A stretch of 60,429 nt of DNA from Gemmatimonas sp. UBA7669 (GCF_002483225.1 NZ_DLHL01000039.1:1-60429), one strand, 5' to 3'; positions 49,375 through 58,916 are shown, numbered from the stretch's first letter. Notes: generated from the letters alone by a model not told the origin. Translations and numbers: made by a program.

Positions 49375-50865
49375 CACGCGGCGTACGCGGTCGAAAAGCG
49401 CGCCCGGCCACCACGGCTCCTCGCGCCAGGTGTCAGGAATGAGGTCCGCCGGATTCGTGTCGCCGCGCGCCACACGGCGCACGGCGCTCATGGCGGTACC
49501 GGCCATTGCGCCGAGCGTGGCAGCCCAGGTGACCAGCGTTTCGCGCTGACCATTGTCACCAAGCAGCGCCGCAAGCAATTCGTTGCGCAGCTTGAGGACA
49601 ATGGGTGAGGCCACACGAATGCTGTTGAAATTTCTGTCGTAGCGCGCGCCCACGCCTTCAATGAGCGCCGCCGTGCGGGCGAAGTACACCAGCTCGCCGG
49701 GCAGCACGATGGGCCAGTTGAAGAGCTCACGCATCACACGATCGGCCAGAACGCGTGCCCGTTCGACGGTGGCTGTTTCCGAATAGGCAAGGTCGAGCAG
49801 CGTGGCCACCAGCGCCTCCATGTCGGCGGTCGACGTACCGGGCGCCACCATGCCCAGCCGCGCGAAGCCGTCGGTGGTGCCCGCCGGGTCGCGTCGCACG
49901 GCGGCAATGATGGTGTCGAAGAGCGCCTTGCGTGTGGCCACCGGCACCTCGATGACCATGCCGAAGTCGAGCAGGATGAGCCGGCCGCGTGCGTCCACCA
50001 GCAGATTGCCCGGGTGCGGGTCGGCATGAAAGACGCCGTCGCGCAGCATCATGCGCGCATAGGTCTCGATGAGCAACTCGGTCAGCGCACGGGGCGACGT
50101 ATGGCGCAGCGCCTCGGTACCATCGAGCTGGTCGATGCGCACGCCGTCGAGATACTCCATGACCAGCACATGGCGTCGCGTGAGGCCGGCAATCACGCGC
50201 GGAATGCGCAGGCGCGGTTCGTCGGCAAAGCGCTCGCGCATGCGCGTCCCGTGTTCCGCCTCGCGCACGAAGTCCATTTCGCCGCCCACATTGCGGGCAA
50301 ACTCGTCGAGCACGATGCGAAAGCCGCGTACGTGGTGATGCGGGAAGCGCCGATAGACGCGGTCGACGATGTATTGCGCGAGACGCACATCACGCTCGAT
50401 GATGGCCTCCACACCGGGCCGCAGCACCTTGACCACCACGTCCTCGCCGGCATAGCGGGCCCGGTGCACCTGGCCGAGCGATCCGCTGGCCAGTGGCTCG
50501 GCGGAGAGGTCCTGCAGCACTGTTTCCGGCGCGCGTCCCCAGTCGCGATACAGTGTGTCGTGAATGGCCGACCAGGGCACGGGCGGCACCCGATCGGTGA
50601 GCGTGGCCAGTGCCGAGATGTACGGCTCGGGAATGAGGTCGGCGCGACTGGCAAAGACCTGCGCCAGTTTCACGAAGGCCGGCCCCAGTTCGGCCGTACT
50701 GCGTACGAGCCGTGACGCGCGACGCAGGTGAAAGGCCGCATCGCGCGGCATGGGCGCACCCCACCACAGCCAGCGCCGCCGATCGCGAATGAAGGACAGC
50801 ACCAGCGGCACGACATGCCGCAGAATGACGAGCAGGCGCGGCGTATCGCGCCAGAAGGAGATCAT
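49216..50865 (-). CDS. ABC1/UbiB (AarF)-family atypical kinase
   Basis: The 549-residue protein carries the ABC1 motifs: LGPAFVKLAQVFASRADLIPEPY (KxGQ-like motif), SAEPLASGSLGQVHRA with the Ala/Gly-rich loop, VVVKVLRPGVEAIIERDV (Lys), DFVREAEHGTRM, HVLVMEYLDGVRID, DGVFHADPHPGNLLV and LLDFGMV. UbiB relatives assist quinone synthesis or lipid handling at membranes. The start at 50865 overlaps the SDR stop as ATGA. The last 53 residues run antisense to tamB and look non-conserved, so the original stop was probably earlier. Confidence 0.9.
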   Translation of the reverse strand: MISFWRDTPRLLVILRHVVPLVLSFIRDRRRWLWWGAPMPRDAAFHLRRASRLVRSTAELGPAFVKLAQVFASRADLIPEPYISALATLTDRVPPVPWSAIHDTLYRDWGRAPETVLQDLSAEPLASGSLGQVHRARYAGEDVVVKVLRPGVEAIIERDVRLAQYIVDRVYRRFPHHHVRGFRIVLDEFARNVGGEMDFVREAEHGTRMRERFADEPRLRIPRVIAGLTRRHVLVMEYLDGVRIDQLDGTEALRHTSPRALTELLIETYARMMLRDGVFHADPHPGNLLVDARGRLILLDFGMVIEVPVATRKALFDTIIAAVRRDPAGTTDGFARLGMVAPGTSTADMEALVATLLDLAYSETATVERARVLADRVMRELFNWPIVLPGELVYFARTAALIEGVGARYDRNFNSIRVASPIVLKLRNELLAALLGDNGQRETLVTWAATLGAMAGTAMSAVRRVARGDTNPADLIPDTWREEPWWPGALFDRVRRVLPDPFAEQVETELHAGQHIATEPGTGRGAGVDTHLPHERAGDAVLGGHTNPG

Positions 50866-51776
50866 GTCGACAAAGGCGCGGCAGGCGCCAGGAGTGCCAG
50901 GTTCTCGTCGATCTCGTGTGCACGCAGTCCGGTGAGTGGCAGCGAGGCGTTCCACAACTGCGTGGCGAGATCGTCGCGACGAGCCAGACGGGAGATGCTG
51001 AGTCGCTGGCGTGTCACCCAATAGTCACCGGTAGACGTCGCGGCGTCGGCAGCGTGCGAGAGCCAGAGCAGGGTATCGGCGCCCTGCTCTGGAGACACCG
51101 AGACCAGATTCATGATCTGGCGCTGCACACGCCCCATGGCGCCGTTGTTGGTGGCGAAGCGGCTGCGCACCACGCCGGGATGCATGGCGTGCACGACGAG
51201 GCGCGCGGCGTCCACGCGCGCGGCCAGCGTGCGGGTGAACCAGAGGTTGTACAGCTTGGAGTTGGCGTAGGCGCGCCAGCCGCGATATCCCTCACGGAGC
51301 TGCCAGTCGGACGGATTCACCGAGGCGCGACGATGCGCACGGCTCGACACATTGATGACGCGCGCCGGCAAACCGGGCATGGCGGCCGCGGCCAGATTGG
51401 GCAGCAGCGCCAGGCTGAGCGTCATGTATGCCAGATGATTGAGCGCGAAGGTGCGCTCCACACCGTCGGCCGTGTCCTCGCGGTCGAGGAAGAGGGCGCC
51501 GGCGTTGTTGGCGAGGACGTGAATGCGTGGGTGCCGCGTCGCCAGATCGCGCGCGAGGTCAAGCGTGGCGTCGCGCCGCGAGAGATCGGCAATGGCCCAG
51601 TGCACCTGGCGGTTGCCCGTCGCGCTCATGATGGCCCGCGCGGCGGCGACGGTCTTGGCCTCGTTGCGACCCACCATGACCACCGTGGCCCGCGCCGCGG
51701 CCCAGGCGCTGGCGGCGGCACGGCCAATGCCATCACTGGATCCGGTCACGATCACCGTCTTGCCCGCGAAGTCCAT
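50862..51776 (-). CDS. Short-chain dehydrogenase/reductase
   Basis: The 304-residue SDR has the cofactor loop VIVTGSSDGIGRAAASAWA, VGRNEAK (suggesting NADP), VLANNAGALFL, FALNHLAYMTLSLALLP, catalytic Ser in VINVSSRAH and YANSKLYNLWFTRTL (YxxxK). Architecture and length resemble retinol-dehydrogenase-like SDRs that reduce lipophilic carbonyls. It overlaps the ABC1 kinase gene in ATGA. Substrate unknown. Confidence 0.9.
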   Translation of the reverse strand: MDFAGKTVIVTGSSDGIGRAAASAWAAARATVVMVGRNEAKTVAAARAIMSATGNRQVHWAIADLSRRDATLDLARDLATRHPRIHVLANNAGALFLDREDTADGVERTFALNHLAYMTLSLALLPNLAAAAMPGLPARVINVSSRAHRRASVNPSDWQLREGYRGWRAYANSKLYNLWFTRTLAARVDAARLVVHAMHPGVVRSRFATNNGAMGRVQRQIMNLVSVSPEQGADTLLWLSHAADAATSTGDYWVTRQRLSISRLARRDDLATQLWNASLPLTGLRAHEIDENLALLAPAAPLST

Positions 51777-51872
51777 GGCGAACAGTTAGCGGGCCGGGGC
51801 CACAAACCAAAGGGGCGACCGCCACCGTGGTGACGGACGCCCCCGTGACGGCAAGCGGTCGACGAATGCCGG

Positions 51873-52562
51873 TCAGTTGGCGGTGGCCAGAATGGAGATC
51901 GGTCCCACCGACCCGGCGGTGGCCGTGGCGGTTTGCAGGCCGGTCTGAGGCCCAAGCGTCCAGCGTACCGTGACTTCGCCCAGCGCGTTGGTGACCGCCG
52001 AGGCCGGGGACAGCGACCCGCCGCCGGAACCAATGGCCAGCGCGACGGTCTGGCCCGGAATTGGCACGTTACCGGGGCCCACGACGCGCAGCACCAGCGA
52101 GACCGGCAGGGCGGAACTGGGCTTCGCGGTCTGGTTGTTGCCCTGTGCGATCAGAAGATCGGTGGGGAGCACCCCGAGGGCACCGATGCTGACCGGATCC
52201 ACGCCTGGTGCACTCCCGACCAGCGTCTGCACCTGCGACGCCGGGCCAAGCGTCCACTTGGCCTTGACCTCGCCATTCGCGTCGCTGATGGCAGTGGCCG
52301 GGTCTACCGCACCGCCGCCGGCCAGGACGTTGAAGCTGATCGGGACCTTGGGCATGGGCGCGCCGTCGGTGCCAATGACGCGGAGCACCACGGGCAGCGG
52401 CAGGGCGGCGCCGGCCGCGGCCTGCTGCAGGTGACCCTGCACGATCGTCAGGCGCGAGGCCGTGACGGGTGCGGTGGCTTCCGTACAGCCGGCAAAACCC
52501 AGGAGTGCCGGGACGGCCGTGAGCAGGGCGGCAAGCAGAAATTGTGGACGAGCGGAACGCAT
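51873..52562 (-). CDS. Lipoprotein with two bacterial Ig-like domains
   Basis: The 229-residue protein has a lipobox LLGFAGC after a hydrophobic leader, so it is lipid-anchored. Two Big_1-like repeats follow, each about 85-90 residues: SRLTIVQGHLQQAAAGAALPLPVVLRVIGTDGAPMPKVPISFNV.AGGG....ATAISDANGEVKAKWTLGP and DLLIAQGNNQTAKPSSALPVSLVLRVVGPGNVPIPGQTVALAIGSGGG....ASAVTNALGEVTVRWTLGP. Such domains act in adhesion or as stalks. The ATG at 52562 is chosen for the signal sequence; the frame is open to 52592. Confidence 0.82.
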   Translation of the reverse strand: MRSARPQFLLAALLTAVPALLGFAGCTEATAPVTASRLTIVQGHLQQAAAGAALPLPVVLRVIGTDGAPMPKVPISFNVLAGGGAVDPATAISDANGEVKAKWTLGPASQVQTLVGSAPGVDPVSIGALGVLPTDLLIAQGNNQTAKPSSALPVSLVLRVVGPGNVPIPGQTVALAIGSGGGSLSPASAVTNALGEVTVRWTLGPQTGLQTATATAGSVGPISILATAN

Positions 52563-52710
52563 GGCAAAGACGGTCAGGGAACTCCTCTCCATTGATCAAG
52601 TGTCGGCAACTGGCTGCCAGAAGTTGAGCGTTCCGGGTATGGGCGGGTGCAAGGGCTTGTGGACGAACGGACCAGCGCCACGCCGCGTCCCCGCCTAGAT
52701 TCCAAGGGTC

Positions 52711-53754
52711 ATGACTGTCACGCCTCTTCACGCTCCCAGACCGGCCCGTCCCAGTGAGGACACGCCGGCCCCGCGCTGGCCCTCAGGGCTCGCGCCCGAT
52801 GTGCCTCCCCAGCGCAACCCTGGGACTGCACTGGACCTGGCTCTGGTGCGCGGCACCCGCGTCAATCGCAGCGCCGTCGAACGGCGCGTGGCCACCTTGC
52901 CCGCGCGGCGCACCGTCAAGAAGCAGTGGCAGGCCGCCTGGCTGCTGCGCGCCATCTCGTGCATGGATCTCACCACCCTCTCGGGTGACGACACGGCGGG
53001 CAATGTGCGCCGCCTCTGCGCCAAGGCGCGCCGGCCGCTGCGCGGGGACCTGGTCGACGCCCTGGGTATCGGCGATCTGCACCTCACGGTGGGCGCGGTG
53101 TGTGTGTATCACCAGTACGTGGCCACGGCCGTCGAGGCCCTGCGCGGCAGCGGCATACCCGTGGCGGCGGTGAGTACCGGCTTCCCTGCCGGTCTCTCGC
53201 CCTTCGAGCAACGTCTCGCTGAAATTCACGCCAGTGTCGCGGCGGGCGCCACGGAAATCGATGTGGTCATCACGCGTGCGCATGTGCTCACCGGCAACTG
53301 GTCGGCGTTGTACGACGAGGTGCGCGCGTTCCGTGAGGCCTGCGGTGAGGCGCATCTCAAGACCATTCTGGGCGTGGGCGAACTCGCGACGCTCACCAAC
53401 GTGGCGCGAGCCAGTCTGGTGTCGATGATGGCAGGCTCCGACTTCATCAAGACCAGCACGGGCAAGGAAACGTCCAACGCGACGTTGCCGGTGGGCCTCG
53501 TCATGGCGCGCATGATTCGCGATTTCGGCGAACGCACGGGGCACGAGGTGGGCTTCAAGCCGGCCGGTGGCATTCGCACGGCCAAACAGGCGCTCGACTG
53601 GCTCATCCTCATGAAGGAAGAGCTCGGGGAGCGCTGGTTGCGTCCGCACCTGTTCCGATTTGGTGCCAGCGGACTGCTGACCGATGTCGAGCGGCAGCTC
53701 GAACACTACGCCACGGGTCGCTATGCGGCGGCCTATCGTCAACCGATGGTTTGA
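52711..53754 (+). CDS. deoC: Deoxyribose-phosphate aldolase
   Basis: The 347-residue enzyme cleaves 2-deoxyribose 5-phosphate to glyceraldehyde 3-phosphate and acetaldehyde. The TIM barrel shows VSTGFPAGLSPFEQRLAEIHASVAAGATEIDVVITRAHVLTGNW, LKTILGVGELATLTNVARAS, SDFIKTSTGK with the Schiff-base Lys247, and VGFKPAGGIRTAKQALDW. The first 80 residues are an Arg-rich extension before the usual start region. It is 5 bp in front of an aldehyde dehydrogenase that could oxidise the acetaldehyde. Confidence 0.93.
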   Translation: MTVTPLHAPRPARPSEDTPAPRWPSGLAPDVPPQRNPGTALDLALVRGTRVNRSAVERRVATLPARRTVKKQWQAAWLLRAISCMDLTTLSGDDTAGNVRRLCAKARRPLRGDLVDALGIGDLHLTVGAVCVYHQYVATAVEALRGSGIPVAAVSTGFPAGLSPFEQRLAEIHASVAAGATEIDVVITRAHVLTGNWSALYDEVRAFREACGEAHLKTILGVGELATLTNVARASLVSMMAGSDFIKTSTGKETSNATLPVGLVMARMIRDFGERTGHEVGFKPAGGIRTAKQALDWLILMKEELGERWLRPHLFRFGASGLLTDVERQLEHYATGRYAAAYRQPMV

Positions 53755-53759
53755 GGCGC

Positions 53760-56192
53760 ATGGCGACGACATCAAAGCCCAGCAGTGAAACTCTGCGCGA
53801 CGCGTTCGAGCGCATGAGCTACGGACCGGCGCCGGAAGCCGATGCGCCCGTGCGGGCGTGGATTGCCGAGCATGGTGGCCGCTTCGGTCATTACATCAAC
53901 GGACAGTGGGTGGACGCGGCCGCGCACTTTGCCGTACACGATCCGTCCACCGGTACTGAGCTGGCCCAGGTGGCGCAGGGGGCGGCCACTGATGTAGACG
54001 CGGCAGTGGCTGCGGCACGCGCCGCGCTGCCCGCGTGGCAGGCGCTCGGCGATCACGCACGCGCGCGCTGGCTCTACGCGTTGGCCCGCGGCATTCAGAA
54101 GCACGCGCGGCATTTTGCGGTGCTCGAGTCGCTTGACAATGGCAAGCCCATTCGTGAAACGCGCGACATCGACATCCCGCTGGTGGCGCGGCATTTCTAT
54201 CACCACGCCGGCTGGGCGCAGCTGCTCAACACGGAGTTTCCCGGGCAGCACGCCTATGGTGTGGTGGGGCAGATCATCCCGTGGAACTTCCCGCTGCTCA
54301 TGCTGGCGTGGAAAGTCGCGCCCGCGCTGGCCGCCGGGAACACGGTCGTGCTGAAGCCCGCCGAGTTCACACCGCTGACGGCCATTCGATTTGCCGAGCT
54401 GTGTCATGACATCGGCTTGCCGGCCGGCGTGTTCAATCTCGTGACGGGTGATGGCAGCACGGGCGCCGCGCTGGTCGATCATCCGGACGTGGACAAGATC
54501 GCGTTCACGGGCAGCACGGAAGTGGGCCGCGCCATTCGTGTGGCCACGGCCGGCAGTGGCAAAGGGCTCTCGCTCGAACTGGGTGGCAAGAGTCCTTTCA
54601 TTGTGTTTGAAGACGCGGATCTCGACAGCGTCGTCGAAGGCGTTGTTGATGCCATCTGGTTCAATCAGGGTCAGGTGTGCTGCGCAGGCTCGCGCTTGCT
54701 GGTGCAGGAGGGTGTGGCCGATCGCCTCGTGGCCAAGCTGCGCGAGCGCATGGAGCGCCTGCGTGTGGGCACGCCGCTCGACAAGGGCGTGGACATGGGC
54801 GCCATTGTCGCGCCGGTGCAGCTCGATCGCATTCGCGCGCTGTGTCAGCAGGGCATCGATGAGGGCGCCACGTGCTGGCAGCCCTCGTGGGCGTCGACGC
54901 TGTCGCAGGCTGCGGGGTCGTTTCATCCGCCCACGCTCTTCACCGACGTTGAGCCATCGAGCACCATCGCGCAGGTCGAGATCTTCGGCCCCGTGCTGGT
55001 CACGCATACGTTCCGCACGCCGGCCGAGGCCGTGGCGCTGGCCAACAACACGCCCTATGGCCTGGCCGCGAGTGTGTGGAGCGAGAACATCAATCTCGCG
55101 CTCGATGTGGCGCCCAAGCTGCAGTGCGGCGTGGTGTGGGTGAACAGCACCAACCTCTTCGACGCGGCGGCCGGCTTTGGTGGCTACCGCGAGTCGGGAT
55201 TTGGTCGCGAAGGCGGACGCGAAGGCCTGTGGGAGTATCTCAAGCCCATTCGCGCGCACGAAGCGTCGCCGCTGCCGGTCATCGATGTGGCGGTTGTACT
55301 CGATGAAGGTTCGTCCGCGGCGAACAACGGGTCGGCGCCCGAGATGCCGGCCATTGATCGCACGCCGAAGCTGTTCATCGGTGGCAAGCAGACCCGCCCC
55401 GATTCGGGCTACACGCTGACTGTGCGATCGCTGTCCGGCGTACCGGTGGGCGAAGTCGGAGAAGGCAATCGCAAGGATCTGCGCAACGCTGTCGAAGCCG
55501 CGCATGCCGCCTCGGGCTGGGCCAAACTCACGGGCCACCAGCGGGCGCAGATTCTCTATTACATCGCCGAGAACCTCTCGGCGCGCGCCACCGAGTTTGC
55601 CGAGCGCATCGTGTCCATGACCGGCGACACGCTGAGCGCGGGCGAGGCCGAGGTGAACGCCAGCATCTCCCGACTGTTCACCTACGCGGCCTGGGCCGAC
55701 AAGCATGACGGCGCCGTGCACGACGTGCCGCTGCGTGGCGTGGCGTTGGCCATGCACGAGCCCATCGGCGTTGTGGGCACTGTCTGTCCCGATCCGTACC
55801 CGCTGCTTGGGCTGGTGTCGCTGGTGGCGCCCTTGCTCGCCACGGGTAACCGCGTGGTGGCCGTGCCGTCGGCGCGCTTTCCGCTGGCGGCTACGGACTT
55901 CTACAGCGTGCTCGAAACCAGCGACGTACCGGGAGGCGTGGTCAATCTCGTCACCGGCGATCGTGACGCGCTGGCGCGGACGCTGGCCGACCACGATGAC
56001 GTGCAGGCCCTGTGGTATTTCGGTTCGCAGCAGGGGGCAGCGGCGGTGGAGCGCGCCTCAGCGGCCAACCTCAAGCGCACGTGGACTGAGTGGACCGGAC
56101 GCGAGTGGTTGGACCCACGGGTCGGCGAGGGGCGGGAGTTCCTGCGCCGGGCCGTCCAGGTCAAGAATATCTGGATCCCGTACGGAGAGTAA
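53760..56192 (+). CDS. Double-domain aldehyde dehydrogenase, ALDH16-like
   Basis: The 810-residue protein holds one full ALDH domain (about 1-500) with Glu273 in LSLELGGKSP and the catalytic Cys in QGQVCCAGSR (Cys307/308), also PWNFPLLMLAWK and FGGYRESGFGREGG. A second ALDH-like domain (about 535-805) keeps the fold start (KLFIGGKQTRPDSG, GVVGTVCPDPYPLLGLVSLVAPLLATGNRVVAVPS, VVNLVTGDRDAL) but lacks the catalytic core and Cys. This is the ALDH16 arrangement. With deoC it could complete deoxyribose breakdown by turning acetaldehyde into acetate. ATG 53760 is preferred to an in-frame TTG at 53751. Confidence 0.88.
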   Translation: MATTSKPSSETLRDAFERMSYGPAPEADAPVRAWIAEHGGRFGHYINGQWVDAAAHFAVHDPSTGTELAQVAQGAATDVDAAVAAARAALPAWQALGDHARARWLYALARGIQKHARHFAVLESLDNGKPIRETRDIDIPLVARHFYHHAGWAQLLNTEFPGQHAYGVVGQIIPWNFPLLMLAWKVAPALAAGNTVVLKPAEFTPLTAIRFAELCHDIGLPAGVFNLVTGDGSTGAALVDHPDVDKIAFTGSTEVGRAIRVATAGSGKGLSLELGGKSPFIVFEDADLDSVVEGVVDAIWFNQGQVCCAGSRLLVQEGVADRLVAKLRERMERLRVGTPLDKGVDMGAIVAPVQLDRIRALCQQGIDEGATCWQPSWASTLSQAAGSFHPPTLFTDVEPSSTIAQVEIFGPVLVTHTFRTPAEAVALANNTPYGLAASVWSENINLALDVAPKLQCGVVWVNSTNLFDAAAGFGGYRESGFGREGGREGLWEYLKPIRAHEASPLPVIDVAVVLDEGSSAANNGSAPEMPAIDRTPKLFIGGKQTRPDSGYTLTVRSLSGVPVGEVGEGNRKDLRNAVEAAHAASGWAKLTGHQRAQILYYIAENLSARATEFAERIVSMTGDTLSAGEAEVNASISRLFTYAAWADKHDGAVHDVPLRGVALAMHEPIGVVGTVCPDPYPLLGLVSLVAPLLATGNRVVAVPSARFPLAATDFYSVLETSDVPGGVVNLVTGDRDALARTLADHDDVQALWYFGSQQGAAAVERASAANLKRTWTEWTGREWLDPRVGEGREFLRRAVQVKNIWIPYGE

Positions 56193-56245
56193 CGGCTCGT
56201 CCCTGGTGATGACGCTCCGCAGACGCTCGCGGTGATCGTAGTGGC

Positions 56246-58003
56246 ATGAACGGACTATCCCTTTCCCTGATGATCGACCTCCCCGCCTCCCCCGAGGCAT
56301 TCCGCGACGCCACCTGGGACGATGTGGCCCCGTACTACGAGCGGCTCGCTACTGAGCCGCTCGACGGCCTCGATGACGTCATCGAGGACTGGCTGGCCAC
56401 CTGGTCCCGGCTGGACACGCTGGTGGGTGAAGCCGGTACGCTGGCCATGATCGCGTATACGGCCAACACGGCCGACAGCGCGGCGGAGCAGGCCTACCTG
56501 CGATTCTCCATGGACATCTTTCCGCGGCTCGAGGAGCAGCAGGTGCGCCTGGCGCGTCGCCTCATCGAGCGTGGATGGACGCGCGATGACCTCGAGACGA
56601 CGCTGCGCCGCTTCCGGACCGACATCGAGATCTTCCGTGAGGCCAACGTCTCGCGCTTTTCGCAGATCGAGGAGTTGTCGGCCAGCTACCAGAAGATCAC
56701 GGGTGGCATGAGCGTAGACTGGGATGGCGAGAGCAAGACCATCCCGCAGTTGCAGCCGTATCTCAAGGACCGCGATCGTGGGGTGCGCGAGCGTGCCTTC
56801 CGACTCGGTGCGCAGGCCTATCTCGAGAAGCGTGACGAACTGGCCGATCTCTTCGATCGCATGTACGCGTTGCGCACGGCCGTGTCGAGCGAAGCCGGCT
56901 TTGGCGACTTCCAGCAGTACTGTTTCGCCGCCAAGCATCGCTTTGACTACACGCCGTCAGACACGGCGCGTTTTCATGAGGCGGTGCAGCGCACCGTGAC
57001 GCCGGCAGTGGCCCGACTCATGCGGCATCGCCAGCAGAAGCTGGGGCTCGATGTGCTGCGTCCGTGGGATGTGGGGGTGGACCTCGATGCCACCACACCG
57101 CTCAAGCCCTTTGCCGATGTGGGCACCTTTGTTGGCAAGGCCCGGCGCATCTTTTCGCGCGTCGATCAGGAACTCGGCGCGCAATTCGGTCTCATGGCCG
57201 ACGAGCAGTTGCTGGATCTCGAGAGCCGGCCGGGCAAGGCGCCGGGTGGCTACTGCACCGATCTCGCGTTCCGCGGGCGTCCGTTCATCTTCATGAATGC
57301 GGTTGGTGTGCCTGATGACGTGAACACGCTCGTGCACGAGGCGGGGCACTGCTTCCACGATTTTGCCACGCACAACCTGCCGTACACCTGGCAGCGCCGC
57401 ACCGGGCACGAAGCGGCCGAGTTGGCCAGCATGAGCATGGAGTTGCTGGCCATGCCATATCTGGTGCAGCCCGATGGCTACTACTCGCCCGAAGATGCGC
57501 GCGTGGCGTGGCTGGAGCATCTCGAAGACGTGCTGGGGGCGCTGGTGCACATTGCCAGCGTTGATGCCTTCCAGGCCTGGATTTACACGAATCCGGCCGG
57601 CGCTGACCGCGATGCGCGTGATGCCAAGTGGCTGGCGCTGCGCAGCGAGTTCGAGGCTGGTGTCGATTGGTCGGGGCTCGAGCGGGAGCGCGTGTCCCGC
57701 TGGTATCGCCAGTTGCACATCTTCGAGTTGCCGTTCTACTACATCGAGTACGGGTTGGCTCAGCTTGGCGCGTTGCAGGTGTTCCGCAACGCCGTGCAGG
57801 ATGCGGGCAGCGCCGTCGCCGCCTACAAGCGCTTCCTCAGTCTTGGTGGAACGCGCTCGCTGCCCGAGTTGTATTCAGCGGCGGGGGCCAAGCTGGTGTT
57901 CGACGCCGACACAATGGCGGAGCTGGTGGCCTTCACTGAAGAGCGCATCGAAGCGCTGCGTGCAGGCGCGGACGCGCCGTTCCGTGGCGTCGTGCCCGCC
58001 TGA
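56246..58003 (+). CDS. M3-family oligoendopeptidase (PepF-like)
   Basis: The 585-residue zinc peptidase has the M3 motif LVHEAGHCFHDFATHNL (His364, Glu365), then EAAELASMSMELLAMPYL and a C-terminal W.RQLHIFELPFYYIEYGLAQLGALQ. M3 oligopeptidases cleave medium-length peptides inside the cell. No signal peptide is present. It is preceded by the ALDH gene and followed after 33 bp by a secreted protein gene. Confidence 0.9.
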   Translation: MNGLSLSLMIDLPASPEAFRDATWDDVAPYYERLATEPLDGLDDVIEDWLATWSRLDTLVGEAGTLAMIAYTANTADSAAEQAYLRFSMDIFPRLEEQQVRLARRLIERGWTRDDLETTLRRFRTDIEIFREANVSRFSQIEELSASYQKITGGMSVDWDGESKTIPQLQPYLKDRDRGVRERAFRLGAQAYLEKRDELADLFDRMYALRTAVSSEAGFGDFQQYCFAAKHRFDYTPSDTARFHEAVQRTVTPAVARLMRHRQQKLGLDVLRPWDVGVDLDATTPLKPFADVGTFVGKARRIFSRVDQELGAQFGLMADEQLLDLESRPGKAPGGYCTDLAFRGRPFIFMNAVGVPDDVNTLVHEAGHCFHDFATHNLPYTWQRRTGHEAAELASMSMELLAMPYLVQPDGYYSPEDARVAWLEHLEDVLGALVHIASVDAFQAWIYTNPAGADRDARDAKWLALRSEFEAGVDWSGLERERVSRWYRQLHIFELPFYYIEYGLAQLGALQVFRNAVQDAGSAVAAYKRFLSLGGTRSLPELYSAAGAKLVFDADTMAELVAFTEERIEALRAGADAPFRGVVPA

Positions 58004-58036
58004 TTCCCTGGCATTCTCACACTTCCTGGAGTTCGC

Positions 58037-58759
58037 ATGACGCAGCGCAAATCGCCCCTGTTGCCCCTGCTGCTGGCAGTGGCCTTGCTCGTTCCGGCCA
58101 CCCGCGCCTCAGCGCAGACGCCAACCGTCAAGGACGTGTACGATCGCTTCGCCACGGCGGTGGGTGGTCGCGACGCCTGGGTGAAGGTCACCGGCCGCAC
58201 GGAAAAGGGCACCACCGATGTGACCTTCGCCGGGTTGTCGGGCTTTTACGAGCGGCACTCGGCACTGCCCAACAAGATCCGCATGATCATCGACCTTGGC
58301 ATGGTGAAGATCGATCAGGGATTTGATGGCGAGAAGGGCTGGATCGATCAGGGGCAGGGTGTGCAGCGCATGCCCGAGGCTGAGGAAAAGCGTGCGGCCG
58401 AAGCGGCGGCCAACGACGGCGCGGCCTTCCTCGATCACACGCGGTTTGCCAAGGCCAGTGTCGACGGCAAAGAGCAGTATGACGGGGTGGAGAGCTACAA
58501 GGTGTCCACCACGAGCAAGGGCGGCACGGAAACCGTGGAGTACTTCGACGTGAGCACGGGCTTTCGCGTGGGCTCCGTCACGAAGGGGACAAACGGCGAG
58601 GCCCGGGTCATCTATCGCGATTACAAGGAGTTCGAGGGCAAGAAGGTCCCCACCAAGATCGTGCAGGTGCAGCCGCAGGGCGATGTGGTGATCACCATTC
58701 AGCTCGTGACTTTTGGCGCACCGGATCCTGCCGTCTTCAAGTCGCCGCTCGACAAGTAA
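58037..58759 (+). CDS. Secreted LolA-like protein of unknown function
   Basis: The 240-residue protein has a signal peptide (LLPLLLAVALLVPATRASAQ) and a half-barrel pattern: VYDRFATAVGGRDAWVKVTGRTEKGTTDVTFAG, NKIRMIIDLGMVKIDQGFDGEKGWIDQG, YDGVESYKVSTTSKGGTETVEYFDVSTGFRVG and KEFEGKKVPTKIVQVQPQGDVVITIQL. Repeated long strands and the GW.. and D..TG.. turns resemble outer-membrane lipoprotein-sorting proteins. Function is unknown; several copies are common in related bacteria. Confidence 0.75.
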   Translation: MTQRKSPLLPLLLAVALLVPATRASAQTPTVKDVYDRFATAVGGRDAWVKVTGRTEKGTTDVTFAGLSGFYERHSALPNKIRMIIDLGMVKIDQGFDGEKGWIDQGQGVQRMPEAEEKRAAEAAANDGAAFLDHTRFAKASVDGKEQYDGVESYKVSTTSKGGTETVEYFDVSTGFRVGSVTKGTNGEARVIYRDYKEFEGKKVPTKIVQVQPQGDVVITIQLVTFGAPDPAVFKSPLDK

Positions 58760-58775
58760 TCACGGCTGCCAGACA

Positions 58776-58826
58776 ACACGCCACCGGGTCGGTCCGCAAG
58801 CCTCGCGGACCGGCCCGGTGGCGTGT
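58776..58826. terminator. Long GC-rich hairpin, probable two-way terminator
   Basis: ACACGCCACCGGG (58776-58788) pairs perfectly with CCCGGTGGCGTGT (58814-58826); inside, CGGTCCGC pairs with GCGGACCG, giving a stem of about 22 bp with one G-U pair and a short loop. It lies between the LolA-like gene and the convergent cytochrome gene. No long T run follows on either strand. Confidence 0.7.
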
Positions 58827-58916
58827 CACGTCAGCGCATGTCACGTCACCGCATGTCGCGTCAGCGCATGTTGCCTCAGCGCATGTCGCCTCAGCGCATG
58901 TCGCCTCAGCGCGTGC
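58827..58916. repeat. Six tandem 15-bp repeats
   Basis: Six consecutive units of CGCCTCAGCGCATGT type fill 58827-58916, the last two full units identical and others differing at one to three positions. The final unit runs into the last codons and stop of the cytochrome gene, so the repeat probably grew by slippage from its 3' end. On the minus strand each unit holds a TGA in the same phase. Confidence 0.85.

Noticed and set aside
53772..55994. A 740-codon open frame opposite the aldehyde dehydrogenase gene
   Set aside because: The other strand encodes an ALDH with Glu273 and Cys307; the antisense frame has no domain.
58827..58916. Tandem repeats considered as a CRISPR array
   Set aside because: Units are 15 bp with no spacers; a CRISPR array needs longer repeats with unique spacers, and no cas genes are near.
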